Program-made: the position numbers and the translations under genes
Part shown: positions 11,091 to 20,432 of the stretch, piece by piece
How positions within the stretch are numbered: the stretch's first letter is position 1
Layout: every line of letters starts with the position of its first letter
NCBI GenBank assembly: GCA_030374805.1
Contig: JARGSG010000189.1
Span: 310,001 to 374,000 of the forward strand
Origin: Gracilaria gracilis
Taxonomy: Eukaryota > Rhodophyta > Florideophyceae > Gracilariales > Gracilariaceae
DNA: 64,000 nucleotides
Direction of reading: 5' to 3'
The notes under the pieces: model-generated
Database searches by the model: none
Told to the model about the DNA's origin: nothing
The model's input: the letters and a program-made list of their open reading frames with translations, nothing else

Positions 11091-12314
11091 ATGAATTTAG
11101 TCTATCAGCTTGTCCCTTTTTGTCCCGGGGACCTAGCTGCATTGCATAAAATGGTTGGGCTTTGGGACATGTGCAGGACTGCCAGGAACCAGAAAATGGC
11201 AATACCACAGCTCCAGAAAAAAAACAAAAAGCTTTCTGACCAACGAGACAACTGTTGTTATTCTAAAGTTGCTTTCACATCTTGTGCCCGAGAAAGGAAC
11301 GATATCTTTGTCGAGGAAAAGAGATTAATTCTTGAAGTTCGTAGGTACCGAAGGTTCCTTTCTTCTAACCTTTTGGTATTCGTTTCCGTTATACAGTCAC
11401 TAAAACGGTGTCCGTCATCAGATAGCCGTGCTTTCAAACACTGTGAGTCAGTCTCTTTTCTGATAAGCGACAGGATTGAAGCCGTGATGCATATCGTAAT
11501 GGTTGGAAACCCGGGGGTTGGCAAATCGGCCATTTTGAACAGCCTTATCGGTTCACCTAAGTTCTCATCGGGCTTAAGTTACGGTTCTGGAAAGACAAAA
11601 ATGCTAAAAACTGTTGAGGAGCGAGGCGTCAAATACTCAGATACACCTGGACTGGGGGATACTAAGATGCGGGAAACTGCTGCAACTGAGATTTCACGTG
11701 CTTTTAAAAACGGGGGAGACTTCAAGCTCATATTTGTGGTTCTAACGGTCGCCGCCCGAGTTCGACCAGAAGATCTTGCGACAATCGAAATCGTTTTAAA
11801 AGCAATTCAACGCGTGGGCATAGACACAAAGCGCAAGTACTCTATCATTGTGAATATGTGCGGACCAAACATGTTGGAGGGGCTTAAGCATAAAGAGAAT
11901 AGAGCCGGGGTGGAGATTCCATTCGGAGTTGGAGACAAGGTAGATCATATCGGATACATGCCATTTGTAGAAGGCGCACGTGAAGCGAATAACTACATGC
12001 TTTCAGCAGATATTACGGACAGATATGTTTCATTTATAGACAAATCTCCGGTTTTCCGCCTCAGGGCCAATAGCGGATTGAAGGTTGAAGCTCAAGGGTA
12101 CAAGTTAACTAGAGATGAGCTGCAAAAACAGCTTGAAGAACTGTATGAACTTCTCGAGGAGGTGAAAGAGAAGAAAAACAACCCTTTGTTCTGGGCGAAA
12201 TTGGCACTAAAGTTGTATCAGGATGACAAAATAACGAATCTAGCTGACCTGATCAATTTGGTGGGTAGAAGAGCTCCCTTCATTATGGACTTGAAATTAA
12301 GTTCGTCTACATAG
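11091..12314 (+). CDS. AIG1/GIMAP-like P-loop GTPase, paralogue 2
   Basis: The open frame from ATG 11091 encodes 407 residues, but the part that is certainly protein starts at the internal ATG 11487 (MHIVMVGNPGVGKS). The first 132 codons look unlike the paralogue and may be 5' UTR or intron. The G domain shows G1 GNPGVGKS, G3 DTPGLGD, the strand LIFVVLTVAARVR, and at the G4 position IVNMCGP, again without the KxD pair. A coiled-coil segment (RDELQKQLEELYELLEEV) follows, then a hydrophobic/basic tail. The shared GLSYGSGKTK segment between G1 and G3 marks it as a duplicate of the gene at 8992-10239. Both paralogues have the same NxCGP signature, so the G4 change predates their divergence. Function unknown. 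Confidence 0.75.
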   Translation: MNLVYQLVPFCPGDLAALHKMVGLWDMCRTARNQKMAIPQLQKKNKKLSDQRDNCCYSKVAFTSCARERNDIFVEEKRLILEVRRYRRFLSSNLLVFVSVIQSLKRCPSSDSRAFKHCESVSFLISDRIEAVMHIVMVGNPGVGKSAILNSLIGSPKFSSGLSYGSGKTKMLKTVEERGVKYSDTPGLGDTKMRETAATEISRAFKNGGDFKLIFVVLTVAARVRPEDLATIEIVLKAIQRVGIDTKRKYSIIVNMCGPNMLEGLKHKENRAGVEIPFGVGDKVDHIGYMPFVEGAREANNYMLSADITDRYVSFIDKSPVFRLRANSGLKVEAQGYKLTRDELQKQLEELYELLEEVKEKKNNPLFWAKLALKLYQDDKITNLADLINLVGRRAPFIMDLKLSSST

Positions 12315-13108
12315 TTAGTAAACTCTCGCTCTCGAGATGTTAAAATGTTGTTATTGTACAATACAGAGTATTGTTCCTTCAAAAGAAGTGCGTCCGAAAC
12401 CGAGACGAATGAATATAATTTATGTTACTTCCGAGAGTTTGCAGCGAAGTGATCTCTCTTCGTACCCGATGAGCCTATTGTTGCCGTGCGATATCACAGT
12501 TCTTAAAACAATTCGAACAATCGAAGTCACATTGGGGAAGGACAGGAACATGTTACTTTCGAGCCACCAAGCAAGGCAGAGTGCCGGGGTAGTTTTGGGT
12601 GCAGGTGGAAGCTCCCGCAAACAAAGGGGCCCTGCACAACAAGTTCATGTCAAGCGCATATTGCATGAAATGCAAAGCACCAATGGAAAGCGCGATGCGA
12701 AAAATCTGCTCACACGCGCCATACAGAGCTTCCGTACGAATCATCACCGCACGCAATCAAAAGCTCACAAGTCGCACACGTGGCGCACGCCGCCACCCAA
12801 ATCACGTTCTGGTCGTGTCCGGGTCCATATCTCCGCGCCAGCTGCCGTGGCCCCGTGAAATGGGCCGAAACGCACACAGCTGCGCGTGTGTGTGTGGTGC
12901 GCGCGTGTGATCCGCTCCAGCCCCCACTTCCTTCCACACCTCTTCTTCCACATCGTTCCCCCGCCCGTCGCTCCGCGTTGGTTATCGTCTGTCTCCCCCG
13001 TCTCCGCGTTTAACACCGCCGTATCTACACACCCTACAAACCGCTCGCATTGCGCGCGTGCTGTTCTGTGACCGCTTGTGTCGCCTCTCGTCTGCCTCGA
13101 GCTTCTCC
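12315..13108. other. Intergenic and promoter region
   Basis: Composition rises sharply in GC from about 12.7 kb onward, marking entry into the GC-rich housekeeping zone. Several overlapping open frames on both strands here have no recognisable content and are treated as chance products of GC-rich sequence. The last 150 bases are the 5' flank of the CBS-domain gene. Confidence 0.5.
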
Positions 13109-13702
13109 ATGGCGCTTCTTCGTCGCTCCGCCACGCTGTTCCGCGCGCTCGCGTATCAAAACCTCCGTCCGCTCACGTCGACGCCGACCTCAGCGCCGTC
13201 GTCTTCGCCCGAATCCACGGATGATCCAGAGCGTTCACACGCAGAGCGTTCACTCGGGACGGTACGCGACGTGCTGAAAACAAAGGGCGAGAAGTTCTTC
13301 TACACGTTTGGCGACGCGTTGGTATACGATGCCGTCAAGGAGATGGTCAAGCACAACATTGGCTCACTCATCATAGTGGAGGGCGCCACCAAGAAGCCGG
13401 TGGGCATCGTGACGGAGACCGATTACTTGAACAAGGTGATTGTGAGGGGACGTTCCAGCAAGTCCACGCTGGTGCGAGATATCATGAGTACGAAGGAGTT
13501 CACGTATGTGAACCCGGACGCCACGCTGACGGAGTGCATGGAACTCATGACCGTAAGACGCATTCGACATATCCCTGTCGTAGAGGCTGGCACCAACAAC
13601 CTGATGGGTATGGTGTCCATCGGTGATATCGTCAGTGAGTTGGTGGCCGCCCACAAGAGAGACGCCGAACACATGAGGTCCTTTATCTCCGGTTCGTATT
13701 AG
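13109..13702 (+). CDS. Mitochondrial-type CBS-domain protein (CBSX3-like)
   Basis: I start at ATG 13109, giving 197 residues. The in-frame ATG at 13058 would add 17 residues of no clear value. The N-terminus MALLRRSATLFRALAYQNLR is Arg-rich, amphipathic and free of acidic residues, as in mitochondrial presequences. A tandem CBS pair (Bateman module) follows a Ser/Pro linker. CBS1 is about 60-120 (VYDAVKEMVKHNIGSLIIVE, VGIVTETDYLNKVI). CBS2 is about 128-185 (YVNPDATLTECMELMTVRRI, HIPVVE, MGMVSIGDIV). Plant CBSX3 and bacterial stand-alone CBS pairs bind adenosine nucleotides and tune partner enzymes (thioredoxin o in plants). That role is plausible but inferred. Single exon; convergent with PRMT1 210 bases downstream. 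Confidence 0.85.
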   Translation: MALLRRSATLFRALAYQNLRPLTSTPTSAPSSSPESTDDPERSHAERSLGTVRDVLKTKGEKFFYTFGDALVYDAVKEMVKHNIGSLIIVEGATKKPVGIVTETDYLNKVIVRGRSSKSTLVRDIMSTKEFTYVNPDATLTECMELMTVRRIRHIPVVEAGTNNLMGMVSIGDIVSELVAAHKRDAEHMRSFISGSY

Positions 13703-13912
13703 TGTTCCTTGTTTCTTCCCCCTGTCTCCCCCGCCGTCGTGTGTGCGTTCTTTCAATGCGTGGCGCGTAGCAAAGGCACTCACCGCGTGCGCTACTACAA
13801 AAAGTCTTTTCTGTCTGCTATGGATGTATAAAGTAAAAGAATCAACTCGTACAAAGAGTGTCCAGTGTATATGTGTACGCCACTTGTTATTTAGCACAAA
13901 GCAGGTGACGGA

Positions 13913-15064
13913 TCACCGCAGCCGATATCGCAGCAAGTTCTTCGCACTCGTGAGTCCTCCCTGAAAACTGTACTCGATCGCAATATCCAAATCCCTGGGG
14001 TTCTTGTCATTGGGTCGACAAGCCAGAACACCCTCTAGCACCTCGCCTTGTTTGAACGGCAACGCTCTATCCAGGTAAAGCACCGTCTGCTTCCAGTGCG
14101 TCGGCTTCACATGCGGCCCCGTCACGAACGACACCGGCTTCAAACAATGCGAGAACTCAATGTCAAAGTAGGCCACCAAAGCATGCGCATAGTCGTTACG
14201 AATACCCTTGAGACTGAACGGCACGGCGAACGACAGCTGCTCTTTGCGTACGGTGGTGGTATCAATAGGGAACACCGCGCACACGTTGGTCATCACCTGC
14301 TCCGGGTCCACCGTGTCGACGATGGGCTCCGTGAGCGCGACGTTCTTGATGCACGACATGTTGAGCCCGTATACGTTGTCCCAAAAGTCGATCTTCTCCG
14401 CCTTGTACTGCGCGTCTTCTATGGCGCACAGGTACAGCGTGGCCTTGTCTGGGAACATGAGTCCGCCCGGTTTGAGCCATTTGTCGCGCGCGTACAACAC
14501 AGTATCTAGCATGGACTCATAGAACAAAAAGTAACCCATCCACTCGGAGATGATGATGTCGACCTTCTCATCTAGCTGCATGTCCTCCACCTTGGACTCC
14601 ACGACGTCGATGACGTTCGAGAAGCCGTTGTCGGCGATGATCATGCGCGCCTGGTCCACAATTTTAGAGCATTCCACGGCGTACACCTTCTTGGCGCCCG
14701 CCTGGGCGGCGAAGATACTGAGAACACCAGTGCCACAGCCAACGTCCATGACGGTCTTGCCCTCGAACAAGTGCGGGTTATCCTTAATGGCGCGCATATA
14801 ACTGCGGGTACGCACCTCATCCTTGAGCATTTCCTCGTGAATTCCAAAGTGCGCATAGGAGTTGAAGTAATAGTCAGAAGAAGTCATATCAAAGTCGGCG
14901 TCGGCAATGACGCCCGGCACAACGTCCTCCGGCAACAGGCGGTTGAGCAACTGTTGAGAAGACTCCACAGCGGCCTCATCTTGCGAAGCGGTCTTGAGCG
15001 AGTGAACGCCGGGCTCGAGCGGCATGGGTGACGGCGCGGCTGACAGCTCCGTAGCCGGCGACAT
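13913..15064 (-). CDS. PRMT1: Protein arginine N-methyltransferase 1
   Basis: The 383-residue type I PRMT transfers methyl groups from S-adenosylmethionine to arginines of histone H4, RNA-binding proteins and others, giving asymmetric dimethylarginine. Visible hallmarks are the YYFNSYAHFGIHEEML segment (61-80), SAM motif I VGCGTG at 108-113, post-I acidic ECSKI near 131, and the double-E loop SEWMGYFLFYE at 173-183 with both catalytic Glu. The THW loop is intact in the beta-barrel (KPTHWKQT). The length and lack of a long N-terminal domain fit PRMT1 rather than PRMT3 or PRMT8. The first 50 residues are variable and Pro/Ser-rich. Starts at ATG 15064, single exon, divergent from the gene at 15690. 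Cytosolic and nuclear. Confidence 0.95.
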   Translation of the reverse strand: MSPATELSAAPSPMPLEPGVHSLKTASQDEAAVESSQQLLNRLLPEDVVPGVIADADFDMTSSDYYFNSYAHFGIHEEMLKDEVRTRSYMRAIKDNPHLFEGKTVMDVGCGTGVLSIFAAQAGAKKVYAVECSKIVDQARMIIADNGFSNVIDVVESKVEDMQLDEKVDIIISEWMGYFLFYESMLDTVLYARDKWLKPGGLMFPDKATLYLCAIEDAQYKAEKIDFWDNVYGLNMSCIKNVALTEPIVDTVDPEQVMTNVCAVFPIDTTTVRKEQLSFAVPFSLKGIRNDYAHALVAYFDIEFSHCLKPVSFVTGPHVKPTHWKQTVLYLDRALPFKQGEVLEGVLACRPNDKNPRDLDIAIEYSFQGGLTSAKNLLRYRLR

Positions 15065-15689
15065 TTCTCGCGTTGCGAAAGCTCGTTTCCACGCGTGTGA
15101 CGACTCGACGCGTGCTACCTGCGGCGCGTAACGACACTCGGGGCAGAAGAACGGCGCTCTTCGTGCTCACTGTTCCAATGATAAACGACTGTCTAAACGC
15201 AGCGCCGTCGAACGTCTGTGGGTGCGTGATACTCGACGGAGGCCGCGCTGCTGTTGTGTGCTCGCCAGACGCGCAGCACCGCGCCGCTACGATGGCGATC
15301 AACGACGACGACCGGGTGCGGGCGCGCCACGGCGACGCAGCCGCCGAGCCGCGCCGCGCCGCGCGACAGCAAAAAAAAAATACGCCAAAAGCGCTCTTAC
15401 AGCAGTGTAAGCGCGGGCTCGAAGCGCAAGTCGCGACGCGCCGTGAGGGCGTTGCGGTTGGGCCGCCACAGACGCGCATCGCGAGGGAGGACGCTCCGCG
15501 CGTTTCCGGGTCGCGCTTGCAACGGGCGCGCGCGACCGAGCGTTCGTTTCAACAACCTGCCCGCCTGCCCGCCCACCTCGCGTCGATCGCCCCCGCCTCC
15601 GTCGCCGCCAACGCACGACCGCGTCCCTCTTCACCACCGTCACCGTCATTCTCTCCGCGGCGCATCGCTCATCGACACACCCGTCCATC
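15065..15689. promoter_or_regulatory. Bidirectional upstream region
   Basis: GC-rich spacer between the divergent PRMT1 and the membrane-protein gene at 15690. It contains a run of ten A at 15370-15379. Long open frames on both strands here (for example a 356-codon frame on the minus strand reaching into the next gene) have Arg/Ala/Ser-only composition and are treated as artefacts of high GC. Confidence 0.4.
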
Positions 15690-16559
15690 ATGACGCCGCT
15701 CCGCCTGCTCGTCGTCGCCGCACTGCTGCAGCTCTCGCTGGCATCCACCGCGCTGCTAGGCTTCTCCACGCGCGCGCACTTCCGCTGCGCCGGCGTGTGC
15801 GAGCGCGCGCACGACGCGCCGCTATCATCGTCCGCGCTTTCCGATCTGGTGGCGCATCTGTCGCAGCCGGACGCGGCGCACGCCGTGCTGCCGGTGTCGC
15901 GCTTCGCCGATCCGCCGCAGCTGCTCGTCGTCGTGCGGTCCGCCGCGCTGCGCGGCTCGCCGCCGGCCGTGTTGCAGCGGCTGTCCGTGGCGCTCACGTC
16001 GACGCATGCGTCGTCGTCGTCGAGCTCGTTCCACGCCGTCGCGCCGCACGCGCTGCCGGAGCTGTCGGTGCAGGCGAGCGTCAAGCTGTCGTCGGTTGAT
16101 GAGCTGTTGTCGCTGACGTCAGATGCGTCGTCGCCCACTTTTGCGTCTGATGGTCGCGCGCACGTCGTGTCGCTGTCCGTGGAGGATGAGCGTGAGCCGG
16201 GGTTGTTGGCCGCTCTGGAGGCGGCGGCGCGTCGTGCCAACGGCGACGTTGCGGTGGTATGGGCTGTCCGTGCGGACGCGGACGCCGACGCGGACGCTGA
16301 CGCGCCAGACGCTCCGAAGGAGGAGGATGCCGACGCCGCGCCGCAAGCACAAGACGCGGGTGCTGACACTGACGCTGCGGCTGCCGCGGTAGCTGCTAGC
16401 AGTTCGCTCTATGGTAGAAGGCCGTATAGGCTAGAGTTGACAGAGACGCAGCTGGCGGGCTTGCTGGTTACACTGGTGTTCATCATTGTGTTCGTGCCGG
16501 GCTTCATGTGTTTGTGGAGGATTCAACCGCCGCAGGCGTTCGACAGCAAGATGCAATAG
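15690..16559 (+). CDS. Secretory-pathway type I membrane protein, possible V-ATPase accessory subunit
   Basis: The 289-residue protein has a clear N-terminal signal peptide (LRLLVVAALLQLSLASTALL) and a lumenal region of about 215 residues rich in Ala/Ser/Val. An acidic ADADADAD run sits near 195-210. One transmembrane helix is near the C-terminus (LAGLLVTLVFIIVFVPGFM), and the short cytosolic tail is RIQPPQAFDSKMQ. The order signal peptide, lumenal domain, TM, then tail with (I/Q)xPxxF resembles Ac45/Big1/Voa1, whose tails carry similar 'TPDRF' text. These proteins help assemble the V-ATPase Vo sector. The lumenal domain is not diagnostic by eye, so the function is tentative. Starts at ATG 15690; single exon. 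Confidence 0.55.
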   Translation: MTPLRLLVVAALLQLSLASTALLGFSTRAHFRCAGVCERAHDAPLSSSALSDLVAHLSQPDAAHAVLPVSRFADPPQLLVVVRSAALRGSPPAVLQRLSVALTSTHASSSSSSFHAVAPHALPELSVQASVKLSSVDELLSLTSDASSPTFASDGRAHVVSLSVEDEREPGLLAALEAAARRANGDVAVVWAVRADADADADADAPDAPKEEDADAAPQAQDAGADTDAAAAAVAASSSLYGRRPYRLELTETQLAGLLVTLVFIIVFVPGFMCLWRIQPPQAFDSKMQ

Positions 16560-16746
16560 AGACACTTACCGTATCATTACTCCCCCAACTACATCTAATT
16601 GTTAAAACCGTTTATAAGCGACGCACGTTTTTCTCACCCACGGCGTGTTTGTGCTAGTTATCTTTTCGCATCCCCTCACGCCGCTGGAGCAGGTCTTTGT
16701 CGTCTTCAACATGCAGCTAACAACAGGATTAGAACCGCAGGTCGTT

Positions 16747-19700
16747 TTACTCTATTTCACCATGTTGCAATACAGCTTCTGCAAAACTCACAAGTGCGTC
16801 TCGCTTGTCAAGGTATGAATCAGGCAAGTCGTATTCCAGTAAAATGCCCTGTGCCTGCATCACCAATTTAGGCAATGACGTTATTCCCGCATCAGTTAGA
16901 GCTCTTTCGTAAGCGTACATCATCACAAAGAATGCATCGGCGTCTTCTATTTCAGTTGGTAATATAGCGTCATCAAACAGCGCCCTTCTCCTCTTCCCAG
17001 CACCCTTCGGAAACATTGACGCCATCAGAGGCGCGCGATCGGGAGATAAAACGTCCTCCAGTTTGGGTGCGTCGCTGTACATGCCCTGGTTTGATGAAGC
17101 CGCTGTGCGGAAACTTTCAAACATTCGCTCGATAGACACAATGGTTGTCCTCTTGTCGCGCAGCACGGACCGCATGAGACCGGCCAGTTCGTCTACAACG
17201 ATCTTACACACCTCAACGCACAACCCGGGCTCCTGCGTCTTCGCCCCAATCGCAGCGATGATCCTGCTTATTGCATACAGTACCCGCATGGATCTAACTT
17301 CGCGCCTTCTAACAACCAGTACAATGGACGATAGAGCTTCCCGGAGTGTTGCTTCTCCCATTTGGAACGAGAATAGAATTCCTTCACTATCTGTCCGTTC
17401 AGCAATACTAGTGCTCAGCTCACTAGAAAGGCTTGCGCTGGACGTCGCTCTGCTGAGTGCAGATGGAGTTATAGTTCCATCCGAGGAAGCCGTTCTGAGA
17501 TCAGGAGTTGATGGCAGCGAGTTAGAGGGGGTAAGCGGGGCTTCGAATTCGGATAACGTCATCAGCATCGGTTCGTCATGACTACGTTCAAGGTCATCTC
17601 GATGAGGAGCCTCCAAGTCTAGGAAGCTCAACCTCGGTGATGAAAGTTCATCGCCTCCATTTCGGTTGGGGTCTTCCACCCGAAAGTCGTACTTGAAGTC
17701 ATGCAGAAAGTGTTTCTCCACACTTTTACATTCGATAAGGGCTTCAATTGTGCACAAGGAAACAAACGTGGCCCGTTCTGTTCCAGCGATATCAGAAGCC
17801 ATAGCTTTGAGGGCATGTAATACATTCCTTCTGTCGAAATCGTTAGAGACCCGACAAAGTTCCCGGGTGACGCTTTCACACATAGGTGATGATCGAAAAC
17901 TCTTCAAGATATAGGACAAAAGCAGACAACGCGCTGCAGCATCGAACACAGCCAAAGCGGTCTTATGCGAAGTCTTTTTCGGTCGGTTTCCCAGCCTCCA
18001 CAGCTTGTTTCTAGCACGAACAGCTTCCGGTGATGCCAGTGACGCCAAAGGCCGAAAGAAAGGGGAAATAAAACGAGCCGATGTCAGCCGTACCAAGACT
18101 GGACAGAGTATATCTTTGGAAATAACACACACATCATTCAGATACGAGCAGATATTTTCTATCTCTTCCAGTCTATCTGTTACGTCGGATACTCGCACTT
18201 TACGACGGAAGATGCCAGTCCGTGTCCTTGTCCGCCGAACCTCCCGGCCGTCGTCCAGTAGCAGTTCAAACGCTCTGGCTACACTGCCACATATCCTAGA
18301 AAGGAAATGGATGATGTTCAAAAAGTAGTTCTGTTCATCTCGAGCTGCATATTTCAATACTTCCGGGTCGCCAGTCGCATATAAGGCTAGCGTGATATTC
18401 CGAATCGCGATTCTCACCATGGACTCGTGGTGCCCATAGAACTTTGTCACCGCATCGTAAAGCGGGAAGCTGTTTCGGACAGGATCGAAGAACAGTTGCA
18501 GCAGATCGCGATCTAGACGGATAGTTATCGTCTTCACGGTGGATATAAACGCGGCAATCATCTCCTCATCAAAAGAAAAGTCAAACGACAGTACGGCGTT
18601 TATATGACCCGAAGAGAAGAGGCAGAGAAGGGAATGCCGTCTTGATACACTCTGAACCATGATGGAGATGGTGTGCAAAACTTGGGACTGAACTTTAGAT
18701 GGCGCGAATTCATCCCAATCCATTATGAACCCATTGTGTGCCATATCTCCATTTGTGCGTTCGTCACTTGTCGTCGATCCCGTATGCCCCTCGTGAAGTT
18801 CCTCATCATCTTCCCGACTTGCAGGGGCAGCGCTCGCAATTTCTGTTTCGTTGTCATTAACAAACTTTTCTTTCGTCGGCGGACGCTCTGCTGCATCGGA
18901 AGCGTTGGAATCTTCAGGAGCAAGCGCGGTATTCCCGGGCATTGCGTTTTCAGAATCGTCGTCGTGCGCACTGCTGTTAGCAAGTCGCTCATTTCGGAAC
19001 TTGTTGAGGTGCTGAGTCTTGTGCAAACAGCTGACAAGAAGCGGCATGGTACAAAGCTCCAGAAACATATCCCACAACGCCGGTTCGTGTTGATCGGCCC
19101 AAACCATAACCTGCGCCAGTTCTATCAGCGCGTTTTGTAACTGTTCAAACGAACAAAGCTGCGCGCTTTCAACATTGAGCTGCTGCAAGTCGAGTTGCGC
19201 AAAGCGCGTAAGGTGATGAACGGCATGATAGAGGCGCGCCTTCGGCGACGTACGGATGTCATTGGTACAAGCGTGAGGCGATTGTACAGGTTTGACCTGT
19301 TCTACGACGGCGTCGTGCGAAGAAGCACGCAGCTCTGAAATGGTTGGCGTCGGCTGCTCATTGCTGAAGCTGGAGAGGTGCGGGCGGGGCGGAGCTGAGT
19401 CGGTAGCAAACTGTTCTTCGCGTGCTTCGCTTGAATGAGAGTGCGATAAAGTATGGCCGTCATGCGTGGGCGAGGCAGCGTCGGACGGCTCGCTTTGGTC
19501 GGGGTTCGGGGTGGAGACTTGTGAAGTTTGGTTAATTATAGCAGAGTCAGTTAGAGTTTGATTATGAGTTATATCGGGCGAGGGAGTGTGCACATGGGGA
19601 GGATGTTTCGATGATTGAAGCGAATTGGTCAACAGCTGCTCATTGTCAGCTGCAGGTGGGAGTGGTTCCGCGTGGTTGGGGTGTTGAGCCGGACTGGAGG

Positions 19701-19809
19701 ACAGCGAGTGGGAGGCATCCAAATGATGGACACGCGAACCATCTTCAGAGACGGACTTGTCGTCAATAAGATCGTCCTCACGAGAGATGAAGTTGAGCAA
19801 TCTGAGCAT
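16747..19809 (-). CDS. CLEC16A: CLEC16A/Ema/GFS9 family protein (FPL domain)
   Basis: I take the start at ATG 19809 (MLRLLNFISREDD), giving 1020 residues. The first 170 are Ser/Thr/His/Pro-rich and variable. The FPL-type helical region follows: VLHTISIMVQSVSRRHSL, HINAVLSFDFSFDEEMIAAF, KTITIRLDRDLLQLFF, then the signature HHESMVRIAIRNITLALY and a later LNDVCVISKDIL segment. This matches the order in animal CLEC16A and Drosophila Ema and in plant GFS9/TT9. These are Golgi/endosome-associated proteins of membrane trafficking and autophagy/mitophagy. The central insert of acidic and basic low-complexity text is lineage-specific. The C-terminal third (VVRRREVRSMRVLYAISRII) is helical. Single exon, divergent from PRI2. 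Confidence 0.85.
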   Translation of the reverse strand: MLRLLNFISREDDLIDDKSVSEDGSRVHHLDASHSLSSSPAQHPNHAEPLPPAADNEQLLTNSLQSSKHPPHVHTPSPDITHNQTLTDSAIINQTSQVSTPNPDQSEPSDAASPTHDGHTLSHSHSSEAREEQFATDSAPPRPHLSSFSNEQPTPTISELRASSHDAVVEQVKPVQSPHACTNDIRTSPKARLYHAVHHLTRFAQLDLQQLNVESAQLCSFEQLQNALIELAQVMVWADQHEPALWDMFLELCTMPLLVSCLHKTQHLNKFRNERLANSSAHDDDSENAMPGNTALAPEDSNASDAAERPPTKEKFVNDNETEIASAAPASREDDEELHEGHTGSTTSDERTNGDMAHNGFIMDWDEFAPSKVQSQVLHTISIMVQSVSRRHSLLCLFSSGHINAVLSFDFSFDEEMIAAFISTVKTITIRLDRDLLQLFFDPVRNSFPLYDAVTKFYGHHESMVRIAIRNITLALYATGDPEVLKYAARDEQNYFLNIIHFLSRICGSVARAFELLLDDGREVRRTRTRTGIFRRKVRVSDVTDRLEEIENICSYLNDVCVISKDILCPVLVRLTSARFISPFFRPLASLASPEAVRARNKLWRLGNRPKKTSHKTALAVFDAAARCLLLSYILKSFRSSPMCESVTRELCRVSNDFDRRNVLHALKAMASDIAGTERATFVSLCTIEALIECKSVEKHFLHDFKYDFRVEDPNRNGGDELSSPRLSFLDLEAPHRDDLERSHDEPMLMTLSEFEAPLTPSNSLPSTPDLRTASSDGTITPSALSRATSSASLSSELSTSIAERTDSEGILFSFQMGEATLREALSSIVLVVRRREVRSMRVLYAISRIIAAIGAKTQEPGLCVEVCKIVVDELAGLMRSVLRDKRTTIVSIERMFESFRTAASSNQGMYSDAPKLEDVLSPDRAPLMASMFPKGAGKRRRALFDDAILPTEIEDADAFFVMMYAYERALTDAGITSLPKLVMQAQGILLEYDLPDSYLDKRDALVSFAEAVLQHGEIE

Positions 19810-20432
19810 ACGGCCAGCCAAAACACAGCGCGGAGCGGGCGACGTTTTATCCGGCCAACAAACAGTAAGCAGCACAAGGCGCGGAACAAACAAGCGACGG
19901 GAACGAACAACAGCCGGCTAACAGCAACGCGACGAAGACACTTGACACGATGTGGATGCGCGACGCGGGAGGCAGAGCAGTGCTCACAGACGAGTGCAGT
20001 CAAACATTCATGGCGTGCGCTGAAAGGCTAACACAGGCGGACGCGAGACGCGAGCGCGAGCCGTGTGTGTGTGCGTCATCGCGGGCGGTGTGCAAGTCGT
20101 TCAGCTTATGCGCCCGTGACGCGCAACCGCGCGCCCTGTGCACGGGCAACAATTCACGGCGTGCAAACGTTGTGTGTCAGCGCTGCTTACAGCCAGATCC
20201 GGCGCACCTCGCGCCCCTCCTCACCGCGTCGTGTGAGCTTCCGGGCGCGCAACCGAAACAGCGGGCGCACGCCTTTTCCCGCCAAAAAGCACTCGCCGCC
20301 TTCGATCTTCTGTCTTGCGCCGCGTTGCATCGATGCATTCGCACACTCAATGCCGGCGTCTTCTTCGTGCCGCTCGTGCTTTACTTCACGCCCTTCATTC
20401 GCTTCGCTGCCACTCACGCGTTACGCTTCGCC
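19810..20432. promoter_or_regulatory. Bidirectional region between CLEC16A-like gene and primase gene
   Basis: The region lies between the proposed start codons. The frame of the primase gene stays open back to 19950, but those 161 codons are Cys/Arg/Ala-rich and look unlike primase, so I treat them as 5' flank. Confidence 0.45.

Noticed and set aside
15299..16369. 356-codon open frame on the minus strand overlapping the plus-strand membrane-protein gene
   Set aside because: Ala/Ser/Arg/Asp-only composition from antisense of a GC-rich gene; the plus-strand product has a signal peptide and TM helix in the right order.
19950..20432. 161-codon N-terminal extension of the primase large subunit
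   Set aside because: Does not resemble PRI2; the family start is better matched by the ATG at 20433.
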